Positions 1-8,290 of a DNA stretch of 64,000 nt are shown in pieces. The notes under the pieces were generated by a model, which worked only from the letters and a program-made list of their open reading frames with translations, was not told where the DNA came from and made no database searches. The stretch comes from Alteromonas hispanica (GTDB lineage: Bacteria; Pseudomonadota; Gammaproteobacteria; Enterobacterales; Alteromonadaceae). The position numbers and the translations under genes are program-made. Numbering within the stretch: the first letter of the stretch is position 1; each line of letters opens with the position of its first letter. The DNA lies in the NCBI RefSeq assembly GCF_010500915.1, contig NZ_JAAAWP010000008.1, forward strand, positions 144,824 through 208,823, read 5' to 3'.

Positions 1-45
1 CAATAAAATCCGGATTTTGTCCTTCTCAAGTGAAACTTTACTCAT
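1..45 (-). CDS. serA: D-3-phosphoglycerate dehydrogenase, N-terminal fragment
   Basis: Only the first 15 codons are in the window, running off the left edge. The N-terminus reads MSKVSLEKDKIRILL, which closely matches the start of proteobacterial SerA (E. coli MAKVSLEKDKIKFLL, recalled). SerA oxidises 3-phosphoglycerate in the first step of serine synthesis. The gene lies just downstream of rpiA on the same strand, the same rpiA-serA neighbourhood as in E. coli, which supports the call despite the very short fragment. The rest of the gene cannot be assessed. Confidence 0.8.
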   Translation of the reverse strand, partial: MSKVSLEKDKIRILL

Positions 46-203
46 GAACTCGCTATCTCTCGCTGTTGTGTTTCGGTTCGAAAATACAATAAAGACCCAT
101 AGATCAGTAAAATGACTGGTTAAAACGTATTAGCGGCCTGTTGAGTCGCTATATGTTTGTTTAAGTCGATTACCGCTGTAACTTGCTGCTGCTTTTACTT
201 TCG

Positions 204-223
204 AAAAGCCGCTTGAAGCGGCT
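204..223 (-). terminator. rho-independent terminator downstream of rpiA
   Basis: A GC-rich hairpin (AGCCGC, loop TTGAA on the plus strand, GCGGCT) spans 207-223. On the minus strand it is followed by TTTT at 204-207. It sits about 75 bases past the rpiA stop and before serA, so it should end the rpiA transcript and separate it from serA. Confidence 0.6.
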
Positions 224-297
224 ATTACTATATTTAAAAGCCATCTAGACGTCTAAATGGAAGTTAACAGAAAATGCGTTCAGTTAAAAGTAGTATT

Positions 298-954
298 TTA
301 CTTAAAGGTTTTAACGCCATCTTCTGTTGCTGACAACACGATATCCGCACCACGCAGAGCAAAAATACCGTTAGTTACAACACCAGGAATATTATTGATT
401 TTTTGCTCTAATTCTCTTGGGTTTAGAATTTCTAGGTTGTGAACATCTAAAATAACGTTGCCGTTGTCGGTAACAACACCTTGACGGTACTCAGGATCTC
501 CACCAAGTTTTACTAGCTCTCTTGCTACAAACGAGCGAGCCATAGGAATCACTTCAACTGGCAGAGGAAAGTTTCCTAAAACAGGAACGCGCTTACTGTC
601 GTCCACAATACATACGAAGGTTTTCGCTACGCCTGCGACAATTTTCTCGCGAGTAAGAGCTGCACCGCCGCCTTTAATCATGTGCTTGTGTTCAGTAACT
701 TCATCCGCACCGTCTATGTAAACGGATAAATTACTTACATCGTTGAGTTCAAAAACTTCAATACCCAATGCCTCAAGCTTGGCGGTAGAGGCCTCTGAGC
801 TTGATACAGCTCCCTCTATATCGTTTTTGATTTTACCTAGTTCTTCAATAAAGAAGTTAACGGTTGAGCCAGTTCCAACACCAACAATACTGTCTCGCTC
901 AACATACTCAATGGCGGCTTTTGCTACTGCCTGTTTTTTTGCGTTTTGATCCAT
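298..954 (-). CDS. rpiA: Ribose-5-phosphate isomerase A
   Basis: RpiA interconverts ribose 5-phosphate and ribulose 5-phosphate in the cytosolic non-oxidative pentose phosphate pathway. The 218-residue product has the family's usual length. It shows the sugar-phosphate-binding motifs GVGTGSTV near residue 26, the DGADEV segment near residue 82 and the [11 protein letters not shown] segment near residue 95, all diagnostic of RpiA. The ATG is preceded by AAGGAGA at good spacing. It is followed by serA and preceded by fau on the same strand. The nearby ribokinase and nucleoside hydrolase make it the natural exit point for salvaged ribose. Nothing about the gene looks unusual. Confidence 0.97.
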   Translation of the reverse strand: MDQNAKKQAVAKAAIEYVERDSIVGVGTGSTVNFFIEELGKIKNDIEGAVSSSEASTAKLEALGIEVFELNDVSNLSVYIDGADEVTEHKHMIKGGGAALTREKIVAGVAKTFVCIVDDSKRVPVLGNFPLPVEVIPMARSFVARELVKLGGDPEYRQGVVTDNGNVILDVHNLEILNPRELEQKINNIPGVVTNGIFALRGADIVLSATEDGVKTFK

Positions 955-1114
955 AATTAGTCTCCTTTTCGGTTGAGTAAAGTGTAACCGATATATCGTT
1001 TATTACCCACTAATACAGTCTCTAAAAAGACAAGCGTCGGTTTATGAGCAAAGATAAGAAGCAGAGGCATGTAAATTTGAGCTTCTCATGCTATGAGAAA
1101 ACCTAAAACACGCC

Positions 1115-1774
1115 CTAGGCTATAAGAGAAGAAAAAGTCAGTATTCTGGTAGGTGTAACTATAGCGTCAACCGGGATATCCCAAGAGGCGAAGGGCAGGG
1201 TGTCTACCTCTTGCTCATCGTGCGCAATGCCAATAAGCAGTGGTTTTTGATCGCTGGAGCGGGTAAAGGCTAGCGTTCGATCATAATAGCCCCCTCCCAT
1301 ACCTAGTCGGTTGCCTTTGTTATCAAAACCCACTAAAGGCATTAATATAATATCTAACGCGTGGGTTGGAATAACGTTTTGGCAAGCTAATTCGGGCTCG
1401 TCTATCTGGTACTTATTTTTTACCAAGGGTGTACTTTTAGCATACTGCAGAAATAGCAGGTGGCCTTTACAAACGGGGTGTAAAACAGGTATTGAAAACG
1501 TGGGAGATGGTTTTGATTCCCACTTCTGTTGTATAAACTTACTTAAGTCTAGTTCGCCATCGTTTACCAAGTATGCGGCGATAGATGATGCATTTGATAT
1601 ACAAGCTAATGAATTAAGTTGTTTTTTCACTAGAAAGGCAGATTCAGCGTGCTGCTCAAAAGAGATAGAGTTTCTTACAGTGCGTAATTGATGGCGCAAA
1701 TTTTTACGTAAATCATTGCGCAAATTGATTGGGTTCTCTAGTTGCTGATGACTCGATGTAACGGGGCTAGGCAT
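1115..1774 (-). CDS. fau: 5-formyltetrahydrofolate cyclo-ligase
   Basis: This enzyme (YgfA/Fau family) uses ATP to convert 5-formyl-THF to 5,10-methenyl-THF, returning the storage folate to the one-carbon pool. The C-terminal half carries the family signature LGMGGGYYDRTL near residues 157-168, and the segment NRLGMGGG with the downstream WDIPVDAIVTPTRI is typical. The 219-residue length includes a polar N-terminal stretch of about 20 residues, so the true start might lie further in. It begins 6 bases after the stop of the histidine kinase gene, so the two are probably cotranscribed. In enterobacteria fau follows ssrS directly; here three genes intervene. Confidence 0.93.
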   Translation of the reverse strand: MPSPVTSSHQQLENPINLRNDLRKNLRHQLRTVRNSISFEQHAESAFLVKKQLNSLACISNASSIAAYLVNDGELDLSKFIQQKWESKPSPTFSIPVLHPVCKGHLLFLQYAKSTPLVKNKYQIDEPELACQNVIPTHALDIILMPLVGFDNKGNRLGMGGGYYDRTLAFTRSSDQKPLLIGIAHDEQEVDTLPFASWDIPVDAIVTPTRILTFSSLIA

Positions 1775-1780
1775 AGCTTA

Positions 1781-3400
1781 TTAGTCGCCTAGATAATGGT
1801 TTAATATTTTTACCAACGCCGCCGCATTAATTGGTTTAGTCAGCACATCGTCTAAACCTCTTTCTTTAAGCTCTTTTGCCCCGGTAATGACATCAGCTGT
1901 TAATGCGATAATGGGAAGGTTGGGGTGGTCTTTCTTAATTAATGCAGAGGCTTGGTCGCCTTGGATACCGGGTAAGTTTAAGTCCATTAAAATTAGATCT
2001 ACGTTATTGGACGAGGTAAATTCTATGCCTTCTTCTGCAGTAGCAACAACGCTAAAGCCAAGCCCTAACTTTTCGAATAAAGCCACAATAACCGCTTGGT
2101 TAATTTGATGGTCTTCTACAATAAGAACGTTTACGGGTTTACTTACCGTAAGCTGGGCCGCTGCGCTTTGGGGAGAGGCTTTAATTGATGACGTTGACTC
2201 TGTTTGAGAACATGGAATAGATATGCTAACTCGAGTGCCTTCGTGCAATTTACTGGTTAGTTTTAATGTACCACTCATCAGCTCGACAAGTTGTTTGGAA
2301 ATGCTAAGCCCTAACCCCGAACCGGGAATGGTCTGCGCATTGTCCATGCGTTCAAAGCGAGTGAAAAGACGCTCTTGATCTTCGTCGCTTATTCCAATGC
2401 CTTCATCGGTCACGATAAAAATTAACGCCCCTTTTTTGTACTTTACCGAGCAAGTCACAGCGTTATTTTTTTGAGTAAACTTAATCGCATTCGACAAGAT
2501 ATTAAGCGCAATTTGCCCGAACTTTGTGTCATCTAGTTGAATTGAAACTGGCACAGTAGAGTCTATTGTAGCGCTAAAGGTGATATCACTTTGCTCTGCG
2601 CGCACCCGCGAAACCGAAAACAAATGAGTGAAAAAGTCTTTGGTATTCACAGCCCTTGGCAAAACGCGCATTTTACCTGCTTCTATCTGTTTGATATCTA
2701 GCACAGAGTTTACTATTTCAAGTAAACGCTCTCCGCTTTTGCTTATGTGTGAAAGCGATGAAGTGAACTGAGTAGGTAATTCGAGTTTGCGAGCCTCACT
2801 TTCAAGCAAATTACTAAAAGTGTTAATTGCGTTTAAGGGCGTGCGAATTTCATGGCTGATATAAGAAAGAAAGTCCGATTTAAACTGACTTGTACGCTCT
2901 AACTCTCTGTTTTTACGCTTTAGTTCTAAGTGCGCTACCACAGACTGCCCTAAAGTTTTCAGTGCGGTTCTTTGCTCATCGGTCAGCTTGTTCGGTTTTT
3001 TATCGATGGCGCATAATGTACCAATAGCGTAGCCTGCAGGCGTGGTGAGCGGGGTTCCGGCATAAAACCGAATATCTGGAGAGCCTGTTACTAACGGGTT
3101 ATCGCGAAAGCGCTCGTCTTTCGTGGCATCAGGAACCTCAAAAATTTCTTTTTGTAAAATTGCGTGAGAACAAAACGCTATATCGCGTGATGTTTCTGTC
3201 GCATCCAGTCCAACCCGGGATTTAAACCATTGACGGTCTGGGTCTACCAAACTGATTAAAGCGATTGGTGTTCCGCAGATTTGGGATGCCAGAGTGGTTA
3301 AATCATCAAACAGCTGTTCTGCTTCTGAATCTAATACATCGTAGCTGAGCAGTTCAGCTAACCGTTCTTTTTCGTTTTCTGGAATAGGGGCACGTTTCAT
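1781..3400 (-). CDS. GAF-domain hybrid sensor histidine kinase
   Basis: A soluble hybrid kinase of 539 residues with no membrane segment. The order is an N-terminal GAF domain (about 20-165, with the common CSHAILQKEIFEVPD-type segment), a HisKA dimerisation helix with phospho-acceptor His183 in SHEIRTPLN, a HATPase domain with an N box, DEGIGISD and GSGLGLSISK, and a C-terminal receiver with phospho-acceptor Asp473 in LILMDLNLPG. It would autophosphorylate and pass the phosphate to its own receiver, then presumably to a separate phosphotransfer protein. No output regulator lies beside it and the signal is unknown. It sits between the nucleoside hydrolase and fau. A perfect 7-bp hairpin at 3438-3456 just upstream lacks a T-run and may be only an attenuator. 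Confidence 0.92.
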   Translation of the reverse strand: MKRAPIPENEKERLAELLSYDVLDSEAEQLFDDLTTLASQICGTPIALISLVDPDRQWFKSRVGLDATETSRDIAFCSHAILQKEIFEVPDATKDERFRDNPLVTGSPDIRFYAGTPLTTPAGYAIGTLCAIDKKPNKLTDEQRTALKTLGQSVVAHLELKRKNRELERTSQFKSDFLSYISHEIRTPLNAINTFSNLLESEARKLELPTQFTSSLSHISKSGERLLEIVNSVLDIKQIEAGKMRVLPRAVNTKDFFTHLFSVSRVRAEQSDITFSATIDSTVPVSIQLDDTKFGQIALNILSNAIKFTQKNNAVTCSVKYKKGALIFIVTDEGIGISDEDQERLFTRFERMDNAQTIPGSGLGLSISKQLVELMSGTLKLTSKLHEGTRVSISIPCSQTESTSSIKASPQSAAAQLTVSKPVNVLIVEDHQINQAVIVALFEKLGLGFSVVATAEEGIEFTSSNNVDLILMDLNLPGIQGDQASALIKKDHPNLPIIALTADVITGAKELKERGLDDVLTKPINAAALVKILNHYLGD

Positions 3401-3500
3401 AGAACTTATGTATTAACCTCAGAATGACACACTAATAGGGGAGCGTAGTGCTCCCCAATACTATCTTACTTTAAAGCGTTGCTATTAGTGAGCATAGCGT

Positions 3501-4442
3501 TTAAAGAGCGTAGGTGTCTATGAACAATTTCTCAAGCTTGCCGTGGTCGACTTTAGTTGCAACTTTTATAATATTTGCCTCATTCCAAAGCGGGCTTGGT
3601 GTTGTACCCTTTGGAGCCACCACTGTTTGGCCTCTGTCGAGCGGTCCTGTTCCAACTCTTGCGTGCCCTTCTGTTAATTCAAATAGCTCAGGGTGACGCA
3701 AGTGCGCAATTGGAAACGCATCGTGGAAGAAACATACTCTGTCTTCGCGGTTTTGCGAGTAGAAGTCCATGTAGAATTGTGCGCTTTCTTGCACAAAGCC
3801 GCCCAAAGTTGGGTTTTTCTCTGCTAATACGTCGACAAACGTTGGTGCGAAAGGCACGTCGTTGGTGACATCTAGGCCAAACATCGTCAATTCCCAGTCT
3901 GCGGCGAAAACAATTTCTGCAGCATGAGCGTCGTTCCATATGTTGGCTTCGGCAACCGGGGTTACATTACCTGGTACAAACGCTGCACCGCCCATAATGC
4001 TCACCCCTTTCACCAATTTAGGTAATTCTGGTTCTAAACGAAGTGCTAGCGCTAAATTACCCAACGGACCAATTGCTACTAATGTTATTTCGCCTGGGTA
4101 TTTGCGAGCCATATCTACAATAAATTGAGCCGAGCTGCGTGGGTCTAGTTCACCTTTTGGAGGCTCTGGTTTCATATGGCCAAAACCGTGTTCACCGTGA
4201 ACAAAATGAGCATAGGTAGATTCAGGTCCAACCCATGGCATACCTACGCCTTTTGTTACCGGAACGTCTTTTCCAGCTACTTCACACAATGTAAGCGCAT
4301 TTTGCGCTGCCATTGTTACGGGAACGTTTCCGTAAACCGTGGTTAAACCTAGCAGCTCGATGTCGGGTGACTGAAATGCAAAAAAGATGGCCATTGCATC
4401 GTCGATGCCCGGATCCGTGTCTAAAATTATTTTATGTGCCAT
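3501..4442 (-). CDS. Nucleoside hydrolase (inosine-uridine preferring family)
   Basis: The enzyme hydrolyses the N-glycosidic bond of ribonucleosides, giving a free base and ribose. The N-terminal calcium-binding motif DTDPGIDDAMA (residues 8-18) is intact and diagnostic. The active-site histidine region HDAFPIAHL near residue 241 is also present. The length of 313 residues is normal. Base preference cannot be told from sequence here. It is 18 bases downstream of ribokinase, so freed ribose would be phosphorylated by the neighbouring product and then isomerised by RpiA. The ATG is preceded by GAGAGT. Confidence 0.95.
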   Translation of the reverse strand: MAHKIILDTDPGIDDAMAIFFAFQSPDIELLGLTTVYGNVPVTMAAQNALTLCEVAGKDVPVTKGVGMPWVGPESTYAHFVHGEHGFGHMKPEPPKGELDPRSSAQFIVDMARKYPGEITLVAIGPLGNLALALRLEPELPKLVKGVSIMGGAAFVPGNVTPVAEANIWNDAHAAEIVFAADWELTMFGLDVTNDVPFAPTFVDVLAEKNPTLGGFVQESAQFYMDFYSQNREDRVCFFHDAFPIAHLRHPELFELTEGHARVGTGPLDRGQTVVAPKGTTPSPLWNEANIIKVATKVDHGKLEKLFIDTYAL

Positions 4443-4460
4443 GAAATACTCTCTGAATTT

Positions 4461-5357
4461 TTAGTTGGCGTGTTTAGCCAAGAATCGGTCGACTTCTTTC
4501 TGCGTAGGGATACTTTGCGCTGCGCCTTCACGTGTAACGGCAATAGCAGACGCAGCACACCCTCGCTTAAGCGCTTGCTTGGCGTCGGTATGATTGCTGT
4601 AGGCTGATAAGAAGTAACCAATAAAGGTGTCACCCGCGGCGGTAGTATCCACGGCGTCTACGCTGAATGCGCTGACATTAATAACATCATCACCGCGCAG
4701 CATCATTACGCCGGCTTTTCCAAGCGTAATAATGACTTCACAATGAGACCAATGCTGTTTGAATTCAGCAACGATGTCGTCAAGCTCATCTTTACCCGTT
4801 AATGCCGCAGCTTCGGTTTCATTCACAATAAGCAAGTCAATACAATCGTGAGAGAGAGCCTTCACAGACTCACTCATCGGGGCGGGATTAAAGGCAACCT
4901 TAAGGTTATTCTCTTTTGCCTGACGTAAGACTTCGTCAATACTGCTGGTTTCGTTTTGCGTAAGTACCCAATCTGACGGTTTGGTATCGTCTAGCGCGGC
5001 CATTACTGTTTTGGCTGTAATGGTTTGATTAGCGCCGCCAAAAAGTACGATGGCATTCTCACCGCTTGGGGTTACTTGTATAATGGCGTGGCCTGAAGGG
5101 GTTTCAGAGCATTTAACACCGCGACAATCGACGCCTTTCTTAATTAGCGCTTGTTTGAACGATGCGTCATTCTCGTGAATACTGCCAACGTGTCTGACAT
5201 CTGCTCCTGCTTGTGCAAGGGCGATAGACTGGTTCGCTCCTTTACCACCTAACAAGGTTTGATAGTGAGTGGAGGCTATGGTTTCACCAGGCTGAACAAA
5301 GTGGTCTACCTGATAAACGTGATCGATATTTATGGAGCCAAAATTTATTATTGCCAT
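4461..5357 (-). CDS. rbsK: Ribokinase
   Basis: A PfkB-family sugar kinase that phosphorylates ribose to ribose 5-phosphate. It shows the N-terminal GSINIDHV, the sugar-binding LLGGKGANQ and the C-terminal anion-hole and catalytic motif DTTAAGDTFIGYF. The frame is open upstream to an ATG at 5405, but that start would lie inside the 6S RNA gene. I take the ATG at 5357 (MAIINFGS), which has GGAAGAAG just upstream and gives a 298-residue protein matching the usual RbsK N-terminus. No ribose ABC transporter or RbsR is adjacent, so the sugar source is probably the nucleoside hydrolase 18 bases downstream. Confidence 0.94.
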   Translation of the reverse strand: MAIINFGSINIDHVYQVDHFVQPGETIASTHYQTLLGGKGANQSIALAQAGADVRHVGSIHENDASFKQALIKKGVDCRGVKCSETPSGHAIIQVTPSGENAIVLFGGANQTITAKTVMAALDDTKPSDWVLTQNETSSIDEVLRQAKENNLKVAFNPAPMSESVKALSHDCIDLLIVNETEAAALTGKDELDDIVAEFKQHWSHCEVIITLGKAGVMMLRGDDVINVSAFSVDAVDTTAAGDTFIGYFLSAYSNHTDAKQALKRGCAASAIAVTREGAAQSIPTQKEVDRFLAKHAN

Positions 5358-5378
5358 TTCTTCTTCCGTCGAAAGAGG

Positions 5379-5560
5379 GCGTCTCCCAGAATGCCGCGTG
5401 TCCATTTTCGCCCGTGAACCGAAAAGTTCAGGGCGGAAGAATCACTGTGACCGTAGGCGTCTCGATACGAGCCGAGCTTGCACAATAGTCACGGTTTCAA
5501 CTTCCTAGGTTTAAAGCATCGGCCAGGGACATGAATGAACTTGCAAACATCCCAGGAAAC
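5379..5560 (-). ncRNA. ssrS: 6S RNA
   Basis: 6S RNA mimics an open promoter and sequesters sigma70-RNA polymerase. Read on the minus strand, the 5' part (CCTGGGATGTTTGCAAG, then a CCCTGGCCGAT segment) closely resembles the E. coli 6S 5' arm. The 3' part GCGGCATTCTGGGAGAC matches its 3' arm. The two ends pair over 13 bases (GTTTCCTGGGATG with CATTCTGGGAGAC), with G-U wobbles. The predicted length of about 182 nt matches the family (184 nt in E. coli). An internal hairpin around 5406-5437 (CGCCCTGAAC/GTTCACGGGCG) lies in the 3' arm. Exact ends are estimated from the closing stem. It directly precedes rbsK rather than fau. Confidence 0.85.
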
Positions 5561-6227
5561 ATTGTTATTGTATTAACGCAACAGGGTATACCAAACGCGT
5601 ATCCCAGTGAAGAGGATCACTCTAATGCGATGTAAAACGTTGCATTGTTGAATATAGCTGCCTCTAGAATAGTTAATTCTTGACCAAATGGTCAGCATCT
5701 ATTGGTTGCTAAGTATACACGCATAAGTTTCAAGCTCAAGAAACAGAACTCAATCAATAGAACTCAATCAATAGAACTAGTGCGCTATCAACAAGAACGG
5801 ATCTACAGTAAAAGTGATATCACTTTAAAGCATTCTGTCTTTTAAAATGCTTGATTGCTTTTACCCGTTGCTAGGGGAAGTCCTTGTCCACAACAAGATG
5901 GTAGTAGAAATGTGTTGTCGTTACCAGTGAAGTTCAACGTTTCCTTGCTTTTTAACTTCTGTTTGCGCAGTGAGTAATCAATATGGCAAAAGTGGGTTTT
6001 ATAATGCGATTTTGCTACTATGCTCGTTTGAATATGACATCATGAAGGTCACTATGATTGAAGAAGCGCCAACCGATACTTGCACTCTTAGCGAGCGCGT
6101 TATTTATGTAAGGTAAAGACATCATTTCTCTTGAACTTACTTGTCGGTGCCTTCTCCGGTTATTAGTCCGGTACTGAGTGCAACACCTCAAAAATACAAT
6201 CAAACACGAAATAAAAGAGAGTTATCA
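5561..6227. other. Intergenic control region between ssrS and ygfB
   Basis: About 670 bases with no credible coding frame. It holds the ssrS promoter at its left end and two operator-like palindromes: TGACCA-AA-TGGTCA at 5681-5694 and a perfect 16-mer AAAGTGATATCACTTT at 5811-5826. A 14-bp direct repeat (AGAACTCAATCAAT) starts at 5745 and occurs twice plus a partial third copy. A zapA gene, which often flanks ssrS, is not present here. Confidence 0.6.
5567..5594 (-). promoter_or_regulatory. sigma70-type promoter for ssrS
   Basis: On the minus strand a -10 box TACAAT (5567-5572) ends about 7 bases before the predicted 6S 5' end. A -35-like TTGGTA (5589-5594) lies 16 bases upstream of it. The position agrees with the start inferred independently from the RNA closing stem. 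The same transcript may continue into rbsK, as 6S precursors do into fau in E. coli. Confidence 0.55.
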
Positions 6228-6794
6228 GTGGAAAAGCAGCTCGATTACGACAGCGTTACCAATAAATTATCACAGCACGGCGTAATAGTGGATGGCGCCG
6301 AAATACACGGAATTCTATGTGGAATGTTGTGCGGTGGTATGTCACTTACCGACCAGAAATGGCTTGAAGCGTTAAGCGAAACTGTTAATCAGGGCGATGA
6401 CTTTTCCGAATCGGTCGTATTTACATTAACTACATTGTTTAATCAAACATGCCAGCAATTGCTTGAACCTGAATTTGCTTTGTCTTTACTGCTGCCAGAG
6501 GATCAGGCGCCTATTAACGATCGCGGCGCAGCACTAATTAATTGGGTGCAGGGTTTTATGTTGGGTTTTGGGCTACATCAACAAGATTTGGTGCAGTGTT
6601 CAGACGATGTTAAGGAAGCGCTTGAAGACTTTTCAGATATCTCTCGAATGGAAGAACCTATGGAAGCTGATGAAGAGTCGGAAAAGGCGCTTTTTGAAGT
6701 AGAAGAATATGTGAAAATATCAGCAATTCTGTGCTTTAGCGAGCTAGGCCAATCATTACTAGACGACCAAAAAGACAAGCCTTCACTTCACTAA
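6228..6794 (+). CDS. ygfB: YgfB/UPF0149 (YecA-like) family protein
   Basis: A small acidic protein of the UPF0149 family, commonly encoded just upstream of pepP. In Pseudomonas the homologue has been tied to regulation of amidase and beta-lactam response; the role here is unknown. Family features are the N-terminal EIHGILCGMLCGG, the central IAWV-type segment LINWVQGFMLGFGL and the acidic C-terminal region ending in helix VKISAILCFSEL. The frame opens at a TTG (6141), but I prefer the GTG at 6228, which has AGAGAG 7 bases upstream and gives the N-terminus VEKQLDYDSV expected for the family. It is 33 bases from pepP and likely heads the operon. Confidence 0.85.
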   Translation: MEKQLDYDSVTNKLSQHGVIVDGAEIHGILCGMLCGGMSLTDQKWLEALSETVNQGDDFSESVVFTLTTLFNQTCQQLLEPEFALSLLLPEDQAPINDRGAALINWVQGFMLGFGLHQQDLVQCSDDVKEALEDFSDISRMEEPMEADEESEKALFEVEEYVKISAILCFSELGQSLLDDQKDKPSLH

Positions 6795-6827
6795 AAAAAT
6801 AATAATTATCACAGGGGCCGCGAATTT

Positions 6828-8141
6828 ATGATTAGTGCGCAAGAGTTCATTTCTCGCCAAGACAGACTATTAGCACAATGCCAACCAAACAGCGTGTGTA
6901 TTATTCCTGCGGCCTCGTTGGTAACACGAAGCCGAGACACCGAGTACCTTTTTAGACAAGACAGCGACTTTTGGTATTTGACCGGCTTTGAAGAGCCGAA
7001 TGCGTGGCTAATTATGTCGAACAACCCTAGGTATGGTGAGCGTTACCGTGCCATGGTTGTACAAGCAAAAGACAAGCAGGCCGAAATATGGCAAGGAAAG
7101 CGGCTTGGTGCCGATGCGGCGTTATCTCGATTCAGTTTAGACGAAGCGTTCGAAGAGCAAGAGTTAGAAGAAGCGTTGCTTGAGGCTATGCAGGGACAAG
7201 ATCATTTGTATGCGCCAATAGGCGCAAATGAACAACATGATAAAATATTGTTCACTGCACTAAAAACTTTGAAAGGGGCGCCAAAATCATCACTTGCACC
7301 TAGCGCGGTTCACGATGTGCAGCCCACACTTCATGAAATGCGCGTGTATAAATCGGCGAGCGAAGTAGCGGTGATGAAAGCGGCTGCTGAAATAACTGCC
7401 AGAGCGCATAAGCGTGCTATGCAGTTTGCTCACCCAAATTGTTATGAATACCAACTTGAAGCAGAACTTCATCATGAGTTTGCCATGGCAGGTGCCCGTA
7501 GTCCTGCTTACGGCACGATTGTTGGAAGTGGTCACAATGCCTGCATATTGCACTACACAGAAAACAGTGCGCAAATTAACGATGGCGACTTAATTCTTAT
7601 CGATGCAGGCGCGGAGTACCAAGGTTATGCTGCAGATATTACGCGCACATTTCCTGTTAACGGCGTTTTTAGCGATGAACAAAAAGCCATTTACAATGTG
7701 GTCTTAAAAGCGCAAAAAAGCGTTTTAGATATGCTGGCACCAGGTGTTACTTTGCCCGAGGCAATGAGGCATAGCGTTGAAATTATTACCGAAGGCTTGG
7801 TGGAACTGGGTATTTTAAAAGGTAGCGTAGCCGAGCATTTAGAAAACGAGAGCTGGCGACAGTACTATATGCATGGGCTAGGGCACTTTTTAGGGTTAGA
7901 TGTTCACGATGTGGGCGATTACAAACAAAATGATCAAGACCGTCCGCTAGCGCCTGGAATGGTTATCACCGTAGAGCCTGGTATCTATATTGGCGAAGAC
8001 ACCGACGCGCCAGCGCGTTTTAAAGGTATTGGCGTAAGAATAGAAGACGATGTTGCTATTACTGCCACCGGTGTTGATGTGCTTACCGCCGATGTGCCCA
8101 AAGAAATTGATGAAATAGAAGAGTTGATGGCAAAAGCGTAG
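6828..8141 (+). CDS. pepP: Xaa-Pro aminopeptidase (aminopeptidase P)
   Basis: A cytosolic metallopeptidase that removes N-terminal residues preceding proline. The protein has 437 residues, as E. coli PepP does (about 440). It has the N-terminal creatinase-like domain (with the RSRDTEYLFRQDSDFWYLTG segment) and the C-terminal pita-bread fold. The five metal ligands are visible: two Asp in DAGAEYQGYAADITRTF, His in HGLGHFLGLDVHD, Glu in TVEPGIYI and Glu in GVRIEDDV. There is no signal peptide. It lies in the conserved ygfB-pepP-ubiH-ubiI order. The link to ubiquinone synthesis is positional only. Confidence 0.97.
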   Translation: MISAQEFISRQDRLLAQCQPNSVCIIPAASLVTRSRDTEYLFRQDSDFWYLTGFEEPNAWLIMSNNPRYGERYRAMVVQAKDKQAEIWQGKRLGADAALSRFSLDEAFEEQELEEALLEAMQGQDHLYAPIGANEQHDKILFTALKTLKGAPKSSLAPSAVHDVQPTLHEMRVYKSASEVAVMKAAAEITARAHKRAMQFAHPNCYEYQLEAELHHEFAMAGARSPAYGTIVGSGHNACILHYTENSAQINDGDLILIDAGAEYQGYAADITRTFPVNGVFSDEQKAIYNVVLKAQKSVLDMLAPGVTLPEAMRHSVEIITEGLVELGILKGSVAEHLENESWRQYYMHGLGHFLGLDVHDVGDYKQNDQDRPLAPGMVITVEPGIYIGEDTDAPARFKGIGVRIEDDVAITATGVDVLTADVPKEIDEIEELMAKA

Positions 8142-8290
8142 AAAGAGCTACACAACAGCTTCGAATCTATGCAGAAGCGCAGCGTTATGTAAAAGAAAAG
8201 CGCAGTGTTAAAGAGCAGCGCAGTGAAAAGAGCAGTGCTATGTAAATGCAAAGCGCGATGCAAACGTGAAAGATAAGGGAAAGCGTAATA
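8142..8290. repeat. Degenerate GCAGYG-rich spacer between pepP and ubiH
   Basis: The 150-base spacer is built from imperfect repeats of an AAAGAGCAGTG/AAAGCGCAGTG unit (clearest at about 8195-8265), with two copies of GC(A/T)ATGTAAA. No hairpin terminator was seen, so read-through from pepP to ubiH is likely. It may be a decayed expansion; no function can be assigned. Confidence 0.4.

Noticed and set aside
3438..3456. Rho-independent terminator before the GAF kinase gene
   Set aside because: The 7-bp hairpin is perfect, but no T-run follows on the minus strand; kept only as a possible attenuator.
3514..4128. Overlapping ORFs opposite the nucleoside hydrolase
   Set aside because: They are antisense or out-of-frame shadows of a clear gene with no own features.
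5406..6203. zapA or another gene beside ssrS
   Set aside because: No frame of about 100 residues with ZapA features; the 61-residue frame at 6018-6203 is on the wrong strand and looks random.
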